A DNA stretch of 12,349 bases from Alkalibaculum bacchi (GTDB lineage: Bacteria > Bacillota > Clostridia > Eubacteriales > Alkalibacteraceae), in the NCBI RefSeq assembly GCF_937875145.1, contig NZ_CALNCS010000247.1, positions 1-12,349 of the forward strand, written 5' to 3'. The position numbers and the translations under genes are program-made. A model generated the notes under the pieces. That model saw only the letters and a list, made by a program, of their open reading frames with translations. It did not search any database and was not told where the DNA came from. Numbering within the stretch: the stretch's first letter is position 1; every line of letters begins with the position of its first letter. Shown here in pieces: positions 1 through 7,073 of this stretch.

Positions 1-633
1 GGACAACAAGGTATAGGTAGAGGAAATGCAGCTACTCACTCTCAAAGCGTTGAAGGGATTTTTATGCATATTCCAGGTCTAAAAGTGGCTGTTCCATCCA
101 CACCAGAAGACGCAGCTGGATTGCTTAGAACATCTCTACGTGACAACAATCCAATCATGTTCTTTGAACACAAAGCTCTATACGGTTCAAAAGGAGAAGT
201 GCCTGATGATCCAGACTTTACGATACCTTTTGGAAAGGCAAAAGTTGTAAAAGAGGGAACGGATGTGACAGTTATCGCAACCCTTTTATATGTAGGTAAA
301 GCTTTAAATGTAGCAAATAAGCTTGAAAAAGAAGGAATCAGCGTAGAAGTAATCGACCCAAGAACTTTAGTTCCTTTAGACACAGAGACAATGGTAAACT
401 CTGTGAAAAAGACGGGAAGAGGAATAGTAGTTCATGAGGCACATCGAAATGCTGGTCCAGGAGCTGAAATTGCATCTACATTAATGGAAGAGGCGTTTAA
501 ATATTTAGATGCTCCTGTTTTAAGATTAGGAGCAAAAGCTTGTCCTTTACCATTTGCACTAAATCTCGAAAATGCTGTAGTACCTCAAGAAGAGGATATT
601 GAGAAGGCTATAAAAGCTGTACTTTATAAATAG
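1..633 (+). CDS. 2-oxoacid/acetoin dehydrogenase E1 component, beta subunit (5' end outside window)
   Basis: This is the C-terminal 210 codons of a thiamine-diphosphate-dependent E1 beta subunit. Together with E1 alpha it decarboxylates a 2-oxoacid (or cleaves acetoin) and passes the acyl group to lipoyl-E2. The frame is open from base 1, reading GQQGIGRGNAATHSQSVEG before the Met at 64, so that Met is internal and the true start lies upstream. Visible family features are HSQS followed by HIPGLKV, the PSTPEDAAGLL segment, FFEHKALY, the GTDVTVIA start of the transketolase C-terminal domain, and IDPRTLVPLD. The HEAHRNAGPGAEIA stretch near the end resembles pyruvate/branched-chain E1 beta proteins, while the front resembles acetoin dehydrogenase beta. 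I therefore leave the substrate open. Full-length relatives are about 325 residues, so roughly a third is missing. The E2 gene starts 12 bases after the stop, which fits an E1-E2-E3 operon. Confidence 0.9.
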   Translation, partial: GQQGIGRGNAATHSQSVEGIFMHIPGLKVAVPSTPEDAAGLLRTSLRDNNPIMFFEHKALYGSKGEVPDDPDFTIPFGKAKVVKEGTDVTVIATLLYVGKALNVANKLEKEGISVEVIDPRTLVPLDTETMVNSVKKTGRGIVVHEAHRNAGPGAEIASTLMEEAFKYLDAPVLRLGAKACPLPFALNLENAVVPQEEDIEKAIKAVLYK

Positions 634-645
634 GTGGTGATATAA

Positions 646-1998
646 ATGGCAACAAAAGTAATTATGCCCAAACAAGGACTTCAGATGACTGAAGGTACTA
701 TAATTCGTTGGATTATTTCGGAAGGTGATCAGATTGAGTTAGGTCAACCATTATTTGAAATCGAAACAGATAAGGTAAATATAGAAATTGAATCACCTGC
801 TTCTGGAACATTGTTGAAAATAATAGTCTCTGAAGGGGAAACCGTTCCTATAACGGAAACCGTTGCGATAGTAGGAGAACCTGGCGAAGATTATTCTTCT
901 CTTCTATCAGAAGATGTTGCGAAACAAGAGCCCATAAGCTCAAAAGAAGATAATATGGACGTAATAGAAAGTCATAAACCAAAAACCAATATAGTTACAA
1001 GAGATCCATCTGAAAGGGTGTTTATTACACCGAGAGCAAAGACAAAGGCTGCTGAAATGGATATAGATTATCATCTAGTAGGGGGTAGTGGACCAGAAGG
1101 TCTAATTATAGAAAGAGATATTTTAGCAGATGCTGAAAATATACCTAAGTCAAAAATAAAAACAACTCCTGTTGCAGCAAAAATTGCTCAAGCTAAAGGT
1201 ATCGATTTGTCTTCTGTTTCTGGTACAGGTATTTCTGGAAGAATTACGAAAGAGGATCTTTATGGTAATGCCGTCCAAGAAGATAACGCTGTAGAAAGCT
1301 CAATAAAAGAAACTGTTTTTTCTAGAACAGGTAAATTGGTTCCTTTTAAAGGAATGCGAAAAGTTATATCTGATCGAATGATGGAAAGTATTCATGGAAT
1401 GGCTCAAGCAAACCACACAATTAAAGTAGATATGACTGAAGCAATGCGCTTACGAACACAATTAAAAGAAGCTGGAATCAAAGTGTCTTATAACGATATT
1501 TTAGTCAAAGTGGTTTCAAAAGCTTTATTAGAATTCCCATATATGAATTCTTCTATTATGGAAGATGAAATTCTTTTAAAAGATTATGTAAATCTTGGAC
1601 TAGCGGTAGCTGTTGATAATGGATTGCTTGTTCCTAATATTAAAGATGCAGATTTATTATCTTTACAAGAAATCGCTGCTCAGTCCTCAGAAGTAATTGA
1701 TAAAACCTTAAACGGAAAACTACGACCAAATGATTACGCCAATGGAACCTTTACTATCACAAATCTAGGAATGTTTGATATTGATGAGTTTACAGCTGTA
1801 ATCAATCCACCTGAGAGCGGAATTTTAGCAGTGGGAAAAATTGAGAAGACGCCAGTAGTAGAAAATGATGCAATCGTCATAAGACCAATAATGGCACTAA
1901 GGTTGACATATGATCATCGAGTAATTGATGGAGCTCCTGCTGCTCAGTTCTTGCAAAGAGTAAAACAGCTTTTAATGAAACCATATTTGTTACTTTGA
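646..1998 (+). CDS. Dihydrolipoamide acyltransferase (E2) of a 2-oxoacid/acetoin dehydrogenase complex
   Basis: E2 forms the core of the complex and transfers the acyl group from its lipoyl arm to CoA. Domains seen in the 450 residues: a lipoyl domain (about 1-77) with the lipoylated Lys43 in ETDKV; an acidic, Lys-rich linker; two stretches that both look like peripheral subunit-binding domains (about 126-160, ITPRAKTKAAEMDIDYHL; and about 172-207, TTPVAAKIAQAKGIDLSSV); and the catalytic acyltransferase domain (about 228-450) with the active-site DHRVIDG motif (His424, Asp428). Both lipoyl and catalytic residues are intact. The start is an ATG preceded by GGTGGTGA, 12 bases after the E1 beta stop. 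Most E2 proteins carry one binding domain, so the apparent pair is worth noting; the first copy is the more divergent. Overall similarity suggests acetoin or pyruvate as substrate, but this is not decided. Confidence 0.92.
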   Translation: MATKVIMPKQGLQMTEGTIIRWIISEGDQIELGQPLFEIETDKVNIEIESPASGTLLKIIVSEGETVPITETVAIVGEPGEDYSSLLSEDVAKQEPISSKEDNMDVIESHKPKTNIVTRDPSERVFITPRAKTKAAEMDIDYHLVGGSGPEGLIIERDILADAENIPKSKIKTTPVAAKIAQAKGIDLSSVSGTGISGRITKEDLYGNAVQEDNAVESSIKETVFSRTGKLVPFKGMRKVISDRMMESIHGMAQANHTIKVDMTEAMRLRTQLKEAGIKVSYNDILVKVVSKALLEFPYMNSSIMEDEILLKDYVNLGLAVAVDNGLLVPNIKDADLLSLQEIAAQSSEVIDKTLNGKLRPNDYANGTFTITNLGMFDIDEFTAVINPPESGILAVGKIEKTPVVENDAIVIRPIMALRLTYDHRVIDGAPAAQFLQRVKQLLMKPYLLL

Positions 1999-2058
1999 AG
2001 TACTTTCGACACTTTGGTCGTTAGTCATTAATCGCTAGTTCTCATGCATTCCTTTTGG

Positions 2059-2077
2059 GTTATTTATAAAAAATAAC
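2059..2077 (+). repeat. Small AT-rich inverted repeat between E2 and E3
   Basis: GTTATTT and AAATAAC form a perfect 7-bp stem around a five-base loop, 61 bases after the E2 stop. It is almost pure A/T, so the hairpin would be weak and may be chance. No function is assigned. The rest of the 204-base E2-E3 gap shows no gene and no convincing sigma-A promoter. Confidence 0.25.
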
Positions 2078-2137
2078 ATTAAAAATAGTTTATTTATCAT
2101 TAGAAGCATTAAATTAAATACAAGGATGCAAATACAA

Positions 2138-2159
2138 ACAAAGGTCTCCGGCCTTTTGT
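2138..2159 (+). repeat. GC-containing hairpin upstream of E3 gene
   Basis: ACAAAGGTC and GGCCTTTTGT can pair around the loop TCC. The result is a nine-pair stem with one G-U pair and one bulged T. It is the only GC-richer element in an otherwise very AT-rich 204-base gap. Only four T residues sit at its 3' side and they are part of the stem, so it is not a standard intrinsic terminator. It could be an mRNA processing or stability element between E2 and E3. Confidence 0.35.
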
Positions 2160-2202
2160 AAGTAAAGTAATATAGGAAATATAAAACAAGTAGGTGATTT
2201 AT

Positions 2203-3924
2203 TTGGCAACAAAGGTAATTATGCCTAAGCAAGGTTTACAGATGACAGAAGGTACTATATTACAGTGGCTTTTGTCAGAAGGAGATAGGGTAGAAGAAGG
2301 GCAGTCTCTATTTGAAATTGAAACAGATAAGGTTTCTATTGAGATAGAAGCACCTGCAACAGGAACCTTATTAAAAATTGTAGTACCAGAAGGCGATACG
2401 GTACCTATTACAGAACTTGTAGCCATTATAGGTGAAGAGGGAGAGGATATCTTATCTTTATTAGGTGAATCTAGTACTGAAACAGAAACATCATCAAAAG
2501 ATGAACAAGATCATGCCAAGGATGAAGTAAGGACAAATGGCGATGAAATGGACTATGACGTAGTAATTATTGGTGGAGGTCCTGGTGGATATACGGCTGC
2601 GATTTACGCTGCAAAGAAAAAATTAAAAGTTGCTATTGTGGAAAAAGATATTTTTGGAGGCACCTGTCTAAATAGAGGATGTATTCCTACAAAGACTCTT
2701 ATTAACAGTGCTACATTTTTAAATGATGCAAAAAATTCTAGAGAATTTGGAATTGACTTATCAGGTGTATCTGTGAATTGGGATAACGTACAAAAGAATA
2801 AATCAAATGTAGTAAAGAAGCTTCGTTCTGGTGTACAAGGACTTATAAAAGGAAATAAGGTCACTGTTTACAATGGAGAGGGTACTCTTCAGGATAAAAA
2901 TACGATATCTATCGTTGGAGAAAATAAAGAAATCATAAAGGCTAAAAACATCATTATTGCTACAGGATCTGAGCCAAGTGTTATTCCATTTCCGGGATAT
3001 GATTTAGAGGGCGTGATCTATAGTGATGAAGCTTTAGATCTTAAAGAGATTCCTTCTTCTATGGTCATCGTTGGAGGAGGCGTTATAGGTGTGGAATTGG
3101 CCTATGTTTACAATTCCTTTGGCACAGATGTCACGATACTCGAAATGATGCCCGATATTTTACCAAGAGAGGACAAGGAAATTGTGTCCGAACTAAAAAA
3201 ATCCTTTGAGAAAAAGAACATAAAAATAAAAGGTAGTACAAAACTAACTCATATTGAGAGAAATGATAAAGGACTACAAGTTTATCACGAATCTGAAGAA
3301 GAAAAGGGAATTATTTCTGCTCAAAAGGTCTTAGTAGCTATTGGGAGAAATGCGATTACATCTGCTTTAGGCGGTGTTAGCATCACAATGAATCGTGGAA
3401 AAATAGAGGTAGATAATTATTTAAGAACAAATATCCCCAATATTTATGCTATTGGTGATGTGACAGGGAAAGCAATGTTAGCTCACGTAGCAAGTCATCA
3501 AGGAATAAAAGCTGTAGAAAATATTTGTGGCGAAACTTCAAAGATGGATTACTCTATTGTTCCATCATGTATTTACACACATCCTGAAATCGCTTCTGTA
3601 GGTCTAAATGAGGAAGATGCAATAACAAGGTATGGAAATGTAAAGATTGGAAAATTTCCGTTTTCAGCTAGTGGTAAGGCAATGACAGCTGGTGAAAATG
3701 CTGGCTTTGTAAAAATCATAGCAGATGAAAAATGGAATGAAATAGTAGGTGTACATATTATTGGTCCACATGCTACGGAATTGATAGCAGAAGGGGCATT
3801 AGCTATTAAACTACAGTGTACTGTTGAAGAATTAGCAGATACGATACATGCTCATCCAACTCTTTCAGAAAGCATAATGGAAGCCTCTTTGGATGTAATA
3901 GGAAGCGCTATACATAAGCTTTAA
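2203..3924 (+). CDS. Dihydrolipoyl dehydrogenase (E3) with N-terminal lipoyl domain
   Basis: This FAD disulfide oxidoreductase reoxidises dihydrolipoyl groups with NAD+. I place the start at TTG 2203: the protein then begins (M)ATKVIMPKQGLQMTEG, matching the E2 N-terminus, and AGGTGAT (2192-2198) sits as its ribosome binding site. An in-frame GTG at 2194 lies inside that site and has none of its own. In the 573-residue protein, residues 1-77 are a lipoyl domain with Lys43 in ETDKV, followed by a Glu/Asp/Ser/Thr-rich linker to about 116. The E3 body follows: the FAD-binding GGGPGG (124-129), redox pair Cys155/Cys160 in CLNRGC, the NAD-binding VIVGGGVIGVELA, AIGDV (416-420), and the active-site HAHPTLSE with His551 and Glu556. 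All key residues are present. E3 proteins with an N-terminal lipoyl domain are known from some bacterial pyruvate and acetoin systems. It belongs with E1 beta and E2 upstream, although a 204-base gap separates it from E2. Confidence 0.93.
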   Translation: MATKVIMPKQGLQMTEGTILQWLLSEGDRVEEGQSLFEIETDKVSIEIEAPATGTLLKIVVPEGDTVPITELVAIIGEEGEDILSLLGESSTETETSSKDEQDHAKDEVRTNGDEMDYDVVIIGGGPGGYTAAIYAAKKKLKVAIVEKDIFGGTCLNRGCIPTKTLINSATFLNDAKNSREFGIDLSGVSVNWDNVQKNKSNVVKKLRSGVQGLIKGNKVTVYNGEGTLQDKNTISIVGENKEIIKAKNIIIATGSEPSVIPFPGYDLEGVIYSDEALDLKEIPSSMVIVGGGVIGVELAYVYNSFGTDVTILEMMPDILPREDKEIVSELKKSFEKKNIKIKGSTKLTHIERNDKGLQVYHESEEEKGIISAQKVLVAIGRNAITSALGGVSITMNRGKIEVDNYLRTNIPNIYAIGDVTGKAMLAHVASHQGIKAVENICGETSKMDYSIVPSCIYTHPEIASVGLNEEDAITRYGNVKIGKFPFSASGKAMTAGENAGFVKIIADEKWNEIVGVHIIGPHATELIAEGALAIKLQCTVEELADTIHAHPTLSESIMEASLDVIGSAIHKL

Positions 3925-3988
3925 TCCAAAAGATTGTTTCGTGATTTTAATATGAAAATACTGTGATAAATAGAAAGTACAAATAAAT

Positions 3989-4006
3989 TATATAATCGAT
4001 TATATA
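3989..4006. promoter_or_regulatory. Palindromic operator copy 1 (abuts the -35)
   Basis: TATATAATCGATTATATA is a perfect 18-bp palindrome centred between 3997 and 3998. It ends at the base before the TTGACA -35 hexamer at 4007. Two further copies of its core follow at 28 and 29 bp centre-to-centre, and a fourth lies upstream of malic enzyme. Repetition, symmetry and promoter position together support a binding site for a dimeric regulator. The regulator is not encoded in the window. Confidence 0.75.
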
Positions 4007-4036
4007 TTGACAAGATTATATAATCGATTATATAAT
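4007..4036 (+). promoter_or_regulatory. Sigma-A-type promoter of the molybdenum hydroxylase operon
   Basis: TTGACA at 4007-4012 and TATAAT at 4031-4036 are both exact consensus hexamers, separated by 18 bp. Transcription would start near 4043, giving a 5' leader of about 143 bases before the ATG at 4186. A palindromic operator fills the spacer and the -10, with further copies directly upstream and just downstream of the expected start. The perfect hexamers suggest a strong promoter that must be held off, so repression is the simplest reading. In the leader I see a weak AT hairpin (4074-4091) but no riboswitch that I recognise. Confidence 0.8.
4015..4036. promoter_or_regulatory. Palindromic operator copy 2 (spans spacer and -10)
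   Basis: This is a perfect 22-bp palindrome centred between 4025 and 4026, with the core TATAATCGATTATA. Its right end is exactly the TATAAT -10 hexamer, so a bound protein would block RNA polymerase. It is the longest and most symmetric of the four copies and probably the main site. Confidence 0.8.
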
Positions 4037-4046
4037 ACTATTATAA

Positions 4047-4062
4047 ATATAATCGATTACAT
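4047..4062. promoter_or_regulatory. Palindromic operator copy 3 (just downstream of the start site)
   Basis: ATATAATCGATTACAT contains the perfect 10-bp core TAATCGATTA (4050-4059) and one mismatched pair in the flanks. It would cover roughly +5 to +20 of the transcript, a place where bound protein can block initiation or early elongation. A degenerate half site (TAATCGA, 4118-4124) lies further down the leader and is not counted as a copy. Confidence 0.7.
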
Positions 4063-4185
4063 AATATATTGCTTTCTTTTAAATTAAAGAACTGCTGAAC
4101 AAATAGATTAAGGAGTGTAATCGACAATTATTAAGCAAGGTTTTAATGGGAATTATGTATTAAGAGAAAAAGGGAGGTTGTATTT

Positions 4186-6558
4186 ATGACAAGATTTATA
4201 GGGAAATACGTTGGTCAAAATCAAAAGAGAATCGACGCCTATGAAAAAGTAACTGGTAGAGCTCTTTACGCAACAGATGTAGCTGTTCAAACAAGGGATG
4301 CAGTACATATGCACGCACTTGTAAGTCCTTATGCTCATGCAAAGATTACAAAATTAGATTTAAGTAAAGCAGAAAAAGCTCCAGGTGTAGTAGGTATTAT
4401 TACAGGAGAGGAACCAGGTATTGATTGGGAAAGTTTTCCTAAAGATGCTATTATGGCACAAAATAATGAAGTGATTTGGGCAGGTCAAATTGTAGCGTTA
4501 GTTGCTGCAGAGACATTAGAGCAAGCTAAAGATGCCATAGAACTAATTGATATCGAATACGAAGTACTTCCCCATGTACTTTACTACTGGGATACTATCA
4601 AGCCAGACCCTGTATCCGTCGTTGACCCTATGTGGGGAAAACGTGACGTGGTTACGGACCGACCTATGGATGAGATCGATGAGAGAGTTTCACCAAATGT
4701 GGTAGGCGCTTATAAATTAGATACAGGCAATGTGGATGAAGCCATGAAGACTGCTGATATCATTATAGAAAAAGAATTCTATACAGGTAAAAAGACTGCA
4801 AGTCAAATGGAAACTCCTCTTTGTACATGCATCTATGAACCAAATGGCAAAATCATCTTGAGTTCAAACGGAATGGGTGTTCACGGCGTCGTTAAAATGG
4901 GCTTAAGTAAAATGTTAGGAATCAAAGAGAATATGCTTCGAGTCGTTTCACCACATAATGGCGGAAGCTTTGGTAGCCGTTTAGCTCCAATTATGGAAGT
5001 ACTATGTATTATGATGGCTAGAAAAATTAAGCGAACCGTTATCTATAGACTTACTAGAGAACAACAATTTACCACAGCTCCTTCTAACTGGCCAGGAATC
5101 TCCAAGATTAAAATGGGAGCGAAGAAAGATGGCACCATCGTGGCTCTTGACTGGTATGTTGCTGAAGAATGTGGAGCAGCGATTAATAATTCTTACTTCA
5201 CAGGTAGAATGTGTGCTTCTGGTGCAAATATGTGCTACGATTTCGGCGAAGCGAGAATTGACTCTTGTGCAGTTACCACAAATACAGTGCCAGCAGCAGA
5301 ATACCGTGGCTTAGGTGTCCCTGAATCTGAATTTGCCATTGAATGTGTTATCAGTGAAATTGCGGATCAATTAGGAATTGACCAGTTAGATATGAGATTA
5401 AAAAATCTTTTAAGAAAAGGAGATAAAAACTGTGTAGGTGAAGCCATCACCAGTACAGGTCTTGAAGATTGCTTAAAATCTGTTTATCAATCTGTAAAAG
5501 TTGATGAGCCAAGTATTCAAGACGGCTCCGTTTGGAAAAGAGGTAAAGGAATTGCATCCGCTGGAAAACAAAACACACCATTAGGACGTTCTGAGGCAAC
5601 TGTACTTTGGAATAGTGATGCTACCGTTACATTGCTTTTAAGTAATGATGAAAACGGTATGGGTGCCACGACTGCATTAAAACAAATTGCTGCAGAAGTG
5701 TTAAAAATGCCTATTGAAAATATTGAAGTAATCAGAGCCGATACAGATGCTACACCTTATGACAACTACGGAGCATCTAGTAGAACTACATATACAACAG
5801 GAAATGCGGTACGAATTGCAGCAATGGATTGTATCCAAAAATTAAGAGATGAAGTAGGTAGAGCAATCGGCGTTCATCCAATTAATGTAGAAATTGAAGG
5901 AACAAAAGCCATCGTACACGGCTACCAAGTACCTGAGATTGAAATTGATACATTATTTAAACCTATAAACTTCTTCGAGCAAGGAAACTTCGGCTTAATG
6001 AAAGGGACTCCTGTAAGAGGTCATGGCGTATACTGCCCTGCTCCAGTTCTACAATGGGGAGCAGATGGACGATGTGCTAGACAATGGAACTGGTATCAAT
6101 ACTCTGCTTGTGCAGCAGAAGTAGAAGTAAATGAAGAAACTGGTGAAGTTCGCGTCATTAAGTTTGCAAGTGCAGCAGATACAGGAAATCCGATTAACCC
6201 TAAATTAGTAGAAGGCCAAATAGAAGGTGGCGTTCATATGGCTATAGGCTTCTCTATTATGGAAGATCACTTCTATGATAAAAATGGTATGATCGCTAAC
6301 AGAAACCTTGGAGATTACAGAATTCCAACTATTATGGAAATGCCTAAAAATGAAAATGTAGCATCCATTATTTGTCCAGATGCGTTGCCAGATGGTCCAT
6401 TTGGAGCAAAAGGAATGGCTGAATCTATAACAGTTCCAGTAGCGCCAGCCATTGCAGAAGCCGTATACAATGCAGTAGGAATCCGAGTGGATTCATACCC
6501 AATGACAGCGGAGAAAGTTCTTAAATTAATCAAAGAGAAGAAGGAGGCTGCAAACTAA
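4186..6558 (+). CDS. Xanthine dehydrogenase-family molybdenum hydroxylase, large molybdopterin-binding subunit
   Basis: This 790-residue subunit holds the molybdenum cofactor and hydroxylates an unknown substrate with oxygen from water. Family landmarks are the N-terminal hammerhead segment (GKYVGQNQKRIDAYEKVTGR, ALYATDV), GGSFGSR (259-265), EYRGLGVPES (372-381), ENGMGATTALKQIAAE, the C-terminal EGQIEGGVHMAIG block, and GPFGAKGMAES, whose Glu746 aligns with the catalytic base of the family. The length is normal for the separate-subunit form. The CO dehydrogenase signature AYXCSFR is absent; the equivalent loop reads AEYRGLGV. Substrate cannot be read off: purine, aldehyde, N-heterocycle and other hydroxylases share these motifs. 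The start has a strong AAAGGGAGGT eight bases upstream. Its stop overlaps the next ATG (TAATG), showing tight coupling to the 2Fe-2S subunit. Later MobA-like and MoeA-like genes in the same run support a dedicated molybdoenzyme operon. Confidence 0.93.
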   Translation: MTRFIGKYVGQNQKRIDAYEKVTGRALYATDVAVQTRDAVHMHALVSPYAHAKITKLDLSKAEKAPGVVGIITGEEPGIDWESFPKDAIMAQNNEVIWAGQIVALVAAETLEQAKDAIELIDIEYEVLPHVLYYWDTIKPDPVSVVDPMWGKRDVVTDRPMDEIDERVSPNVVGAYKLDTGNVDEAMKTADIIIEKEFYTGKKTASQMETPLCTCIYEPNGKIILSSNGMGVHGVVKMGLSKMLGIKENMLRVVSPHNGGSFGSRLAPIMEVLCIMMARKIKRTVIYRLTREQQFTTAPSNWPGISKIKMGAKKDGTIVALDWYVAEECGAAINNSYFTGRMCASGANMCYDFGEARIDSCAVTTNTVPAAEYRGLGVPESEFAIECVISEIADQLGIDQLDMRLKNLLRKGDKNCVGEAITSTGLEDCLKSVYQSVKVDEPSIQDGSVWKRGKGIASAGKQNTPLGRSEATVLWNSDATVTLLLSNDENGMGATTALKQIAAEVLKMPIENIEVIRADTDATPYDNYGASSRTTYTTGNAVRIAAMDCIQKLRDEVGRAIGVHPINVEIEGTKAIVHGYQVPEIEIDTLFKPINFFEQGNFGLMKGTPVRGHGVYCPAPVLQWGADGRCARQWNWYQYSACAAEVEVNEETGEVRVIKFASAADTGNPINPKLVEGQIEGGVHMAIGFSIMEDHFYDKNGMIANRNLGDYRIPTIMEMPKNENVASIICPDALPDGPFGAKGMAESITVPVAPAIAEAVYNAVGIRVDSYPMTAEKVLKLIKEKKEAAN

Positions 6559-7070
6559 TGGCAATTGTTGATAAGAGTTATGAAAGAGTAACCGTCAATC
6601 TAGTTGTTAATGGAAAAGACTACACTGTAGATGTAGCTCCATTTAAGACACTTCAAGACGTGTTAAGAGAAGATTTAAATCTTTTAGGTACAAAGGTCGG
6701 CTGTGAAGATGGAAATTGTGGAGTGTGCACTGTACTAATGGACAATTTAGCTGTAAAAAGCTGTTGTGTATTAGCTCCTCAAGCAGAGGGTCATAAAATT
6801 ACTACTATAGAAGGTTTGGAAAAAGAGGATGGCTTACATCCATTACAACAATCCTTTATCGACTACTTTGCTCTTCAATGTGGTTATTGTACGCCAGGTA
6901 TGATTTTATCTGCAAAAGCATTATTAATGGAAAAACCAGATGCTACAGAAGATGATATTCGTGAAGCTTTACACGGAAATATGTGCCGTTGTACAGGCTA
7001 TAAAAAGATTGTAGAAGCTATTGAAGCAGTACGAGACGGCGAATACAAAGACAGTTGTGGGGAGGTATAA
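6558..7070 (+). CDS. Molybdenum hydroxylase, 2Fe-2S small subunit
   Basis: This 170-residue electron-transfer subunit carries the two 2Fe-2S clusters that pass electrons from the Mo centre to FAD. The plant-ferredoxin-like N-terminal domain has CEDGNCGVC (Cys49, Cys54, Cys57), with its fourth ligand in SCC at 69/70. The all-helical C-terminal domain has QCGYCTPGM (Cys108, Cys111) and MCRCTGY (Cys143, Cys145). All eight ligands are present, and length is typical of CoxS/XdhC-type subunits. There is no signal peptide, so the enzyme should be cytoplasmic. The ATG shares a base with the stop codon of the large subunit, and the FAD subunit follows after three bases, so the three polypeptides are translated as a unit. 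Confidence 0.95.
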   Translation: MAIVDKSYERVTVNLVVNGKDYTVDVAPFKTLQDVLREDLNLLGTKVGCEDGNCGVCTVLMDNLAVKSCCVLAPQAEGHKITTIEGLEKEDGLHPLQQSFIDYFALQCGYCTPGMILSAKALLMEKPDATEDDIREALHGNMCRCTGYKKIVEAIEAVRDGEYKDSCGEV

Positions 7071-7073
7071 GAG

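Noticed and set aside
64..66. ATG at 64 as the start of the E1 beta gene
   Set aside because: The frame is open to base 1 and the residues before the Met match E1 beta proteins, so the gene begins outside the window.
2156..2185. TTGTAA, 18 bp, TATAAA as a promoter for E3
   Set aside because: The start site would fall at about 2192, on top of the ribosome binding site, and both hexamers are imperfect.
2194..2202. GTG at 2194 as the E3 start
   Set aside because: It lies within AGGTGAT, which is the only plausible ribosome binding site. Alignment with the E2 N-terminus puts the start at TTG 2203.
2035..2232. Minus-strand open frame between E2 and E3
   Set aside because: It is Leu/Ile/Phe/Asn-rich as expected from AT-rich noncoding DNA, overlaps the E3 start, and matches no family I recognise.
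646..2460. Recent gene conversion between the E2 and E3 lipoyl-domain sequences
   Set aside because: The proteins are alike but codons differ at many third positions, so the similarity is older and kept by selection.
4118..4130. TAATCGACAATTA in the leader as another operator copy
   Set aside because: Only one half matches the palindrome (TAATCGA). Symmetry is broken, so it is at best a half site.
4186..6558. Carbon monoxide dehydrogenase large subunit
   Set aside because: The active-site loop lacks the AYXCSFR signature, and subunit order differs from CO dehydrogenase operons.
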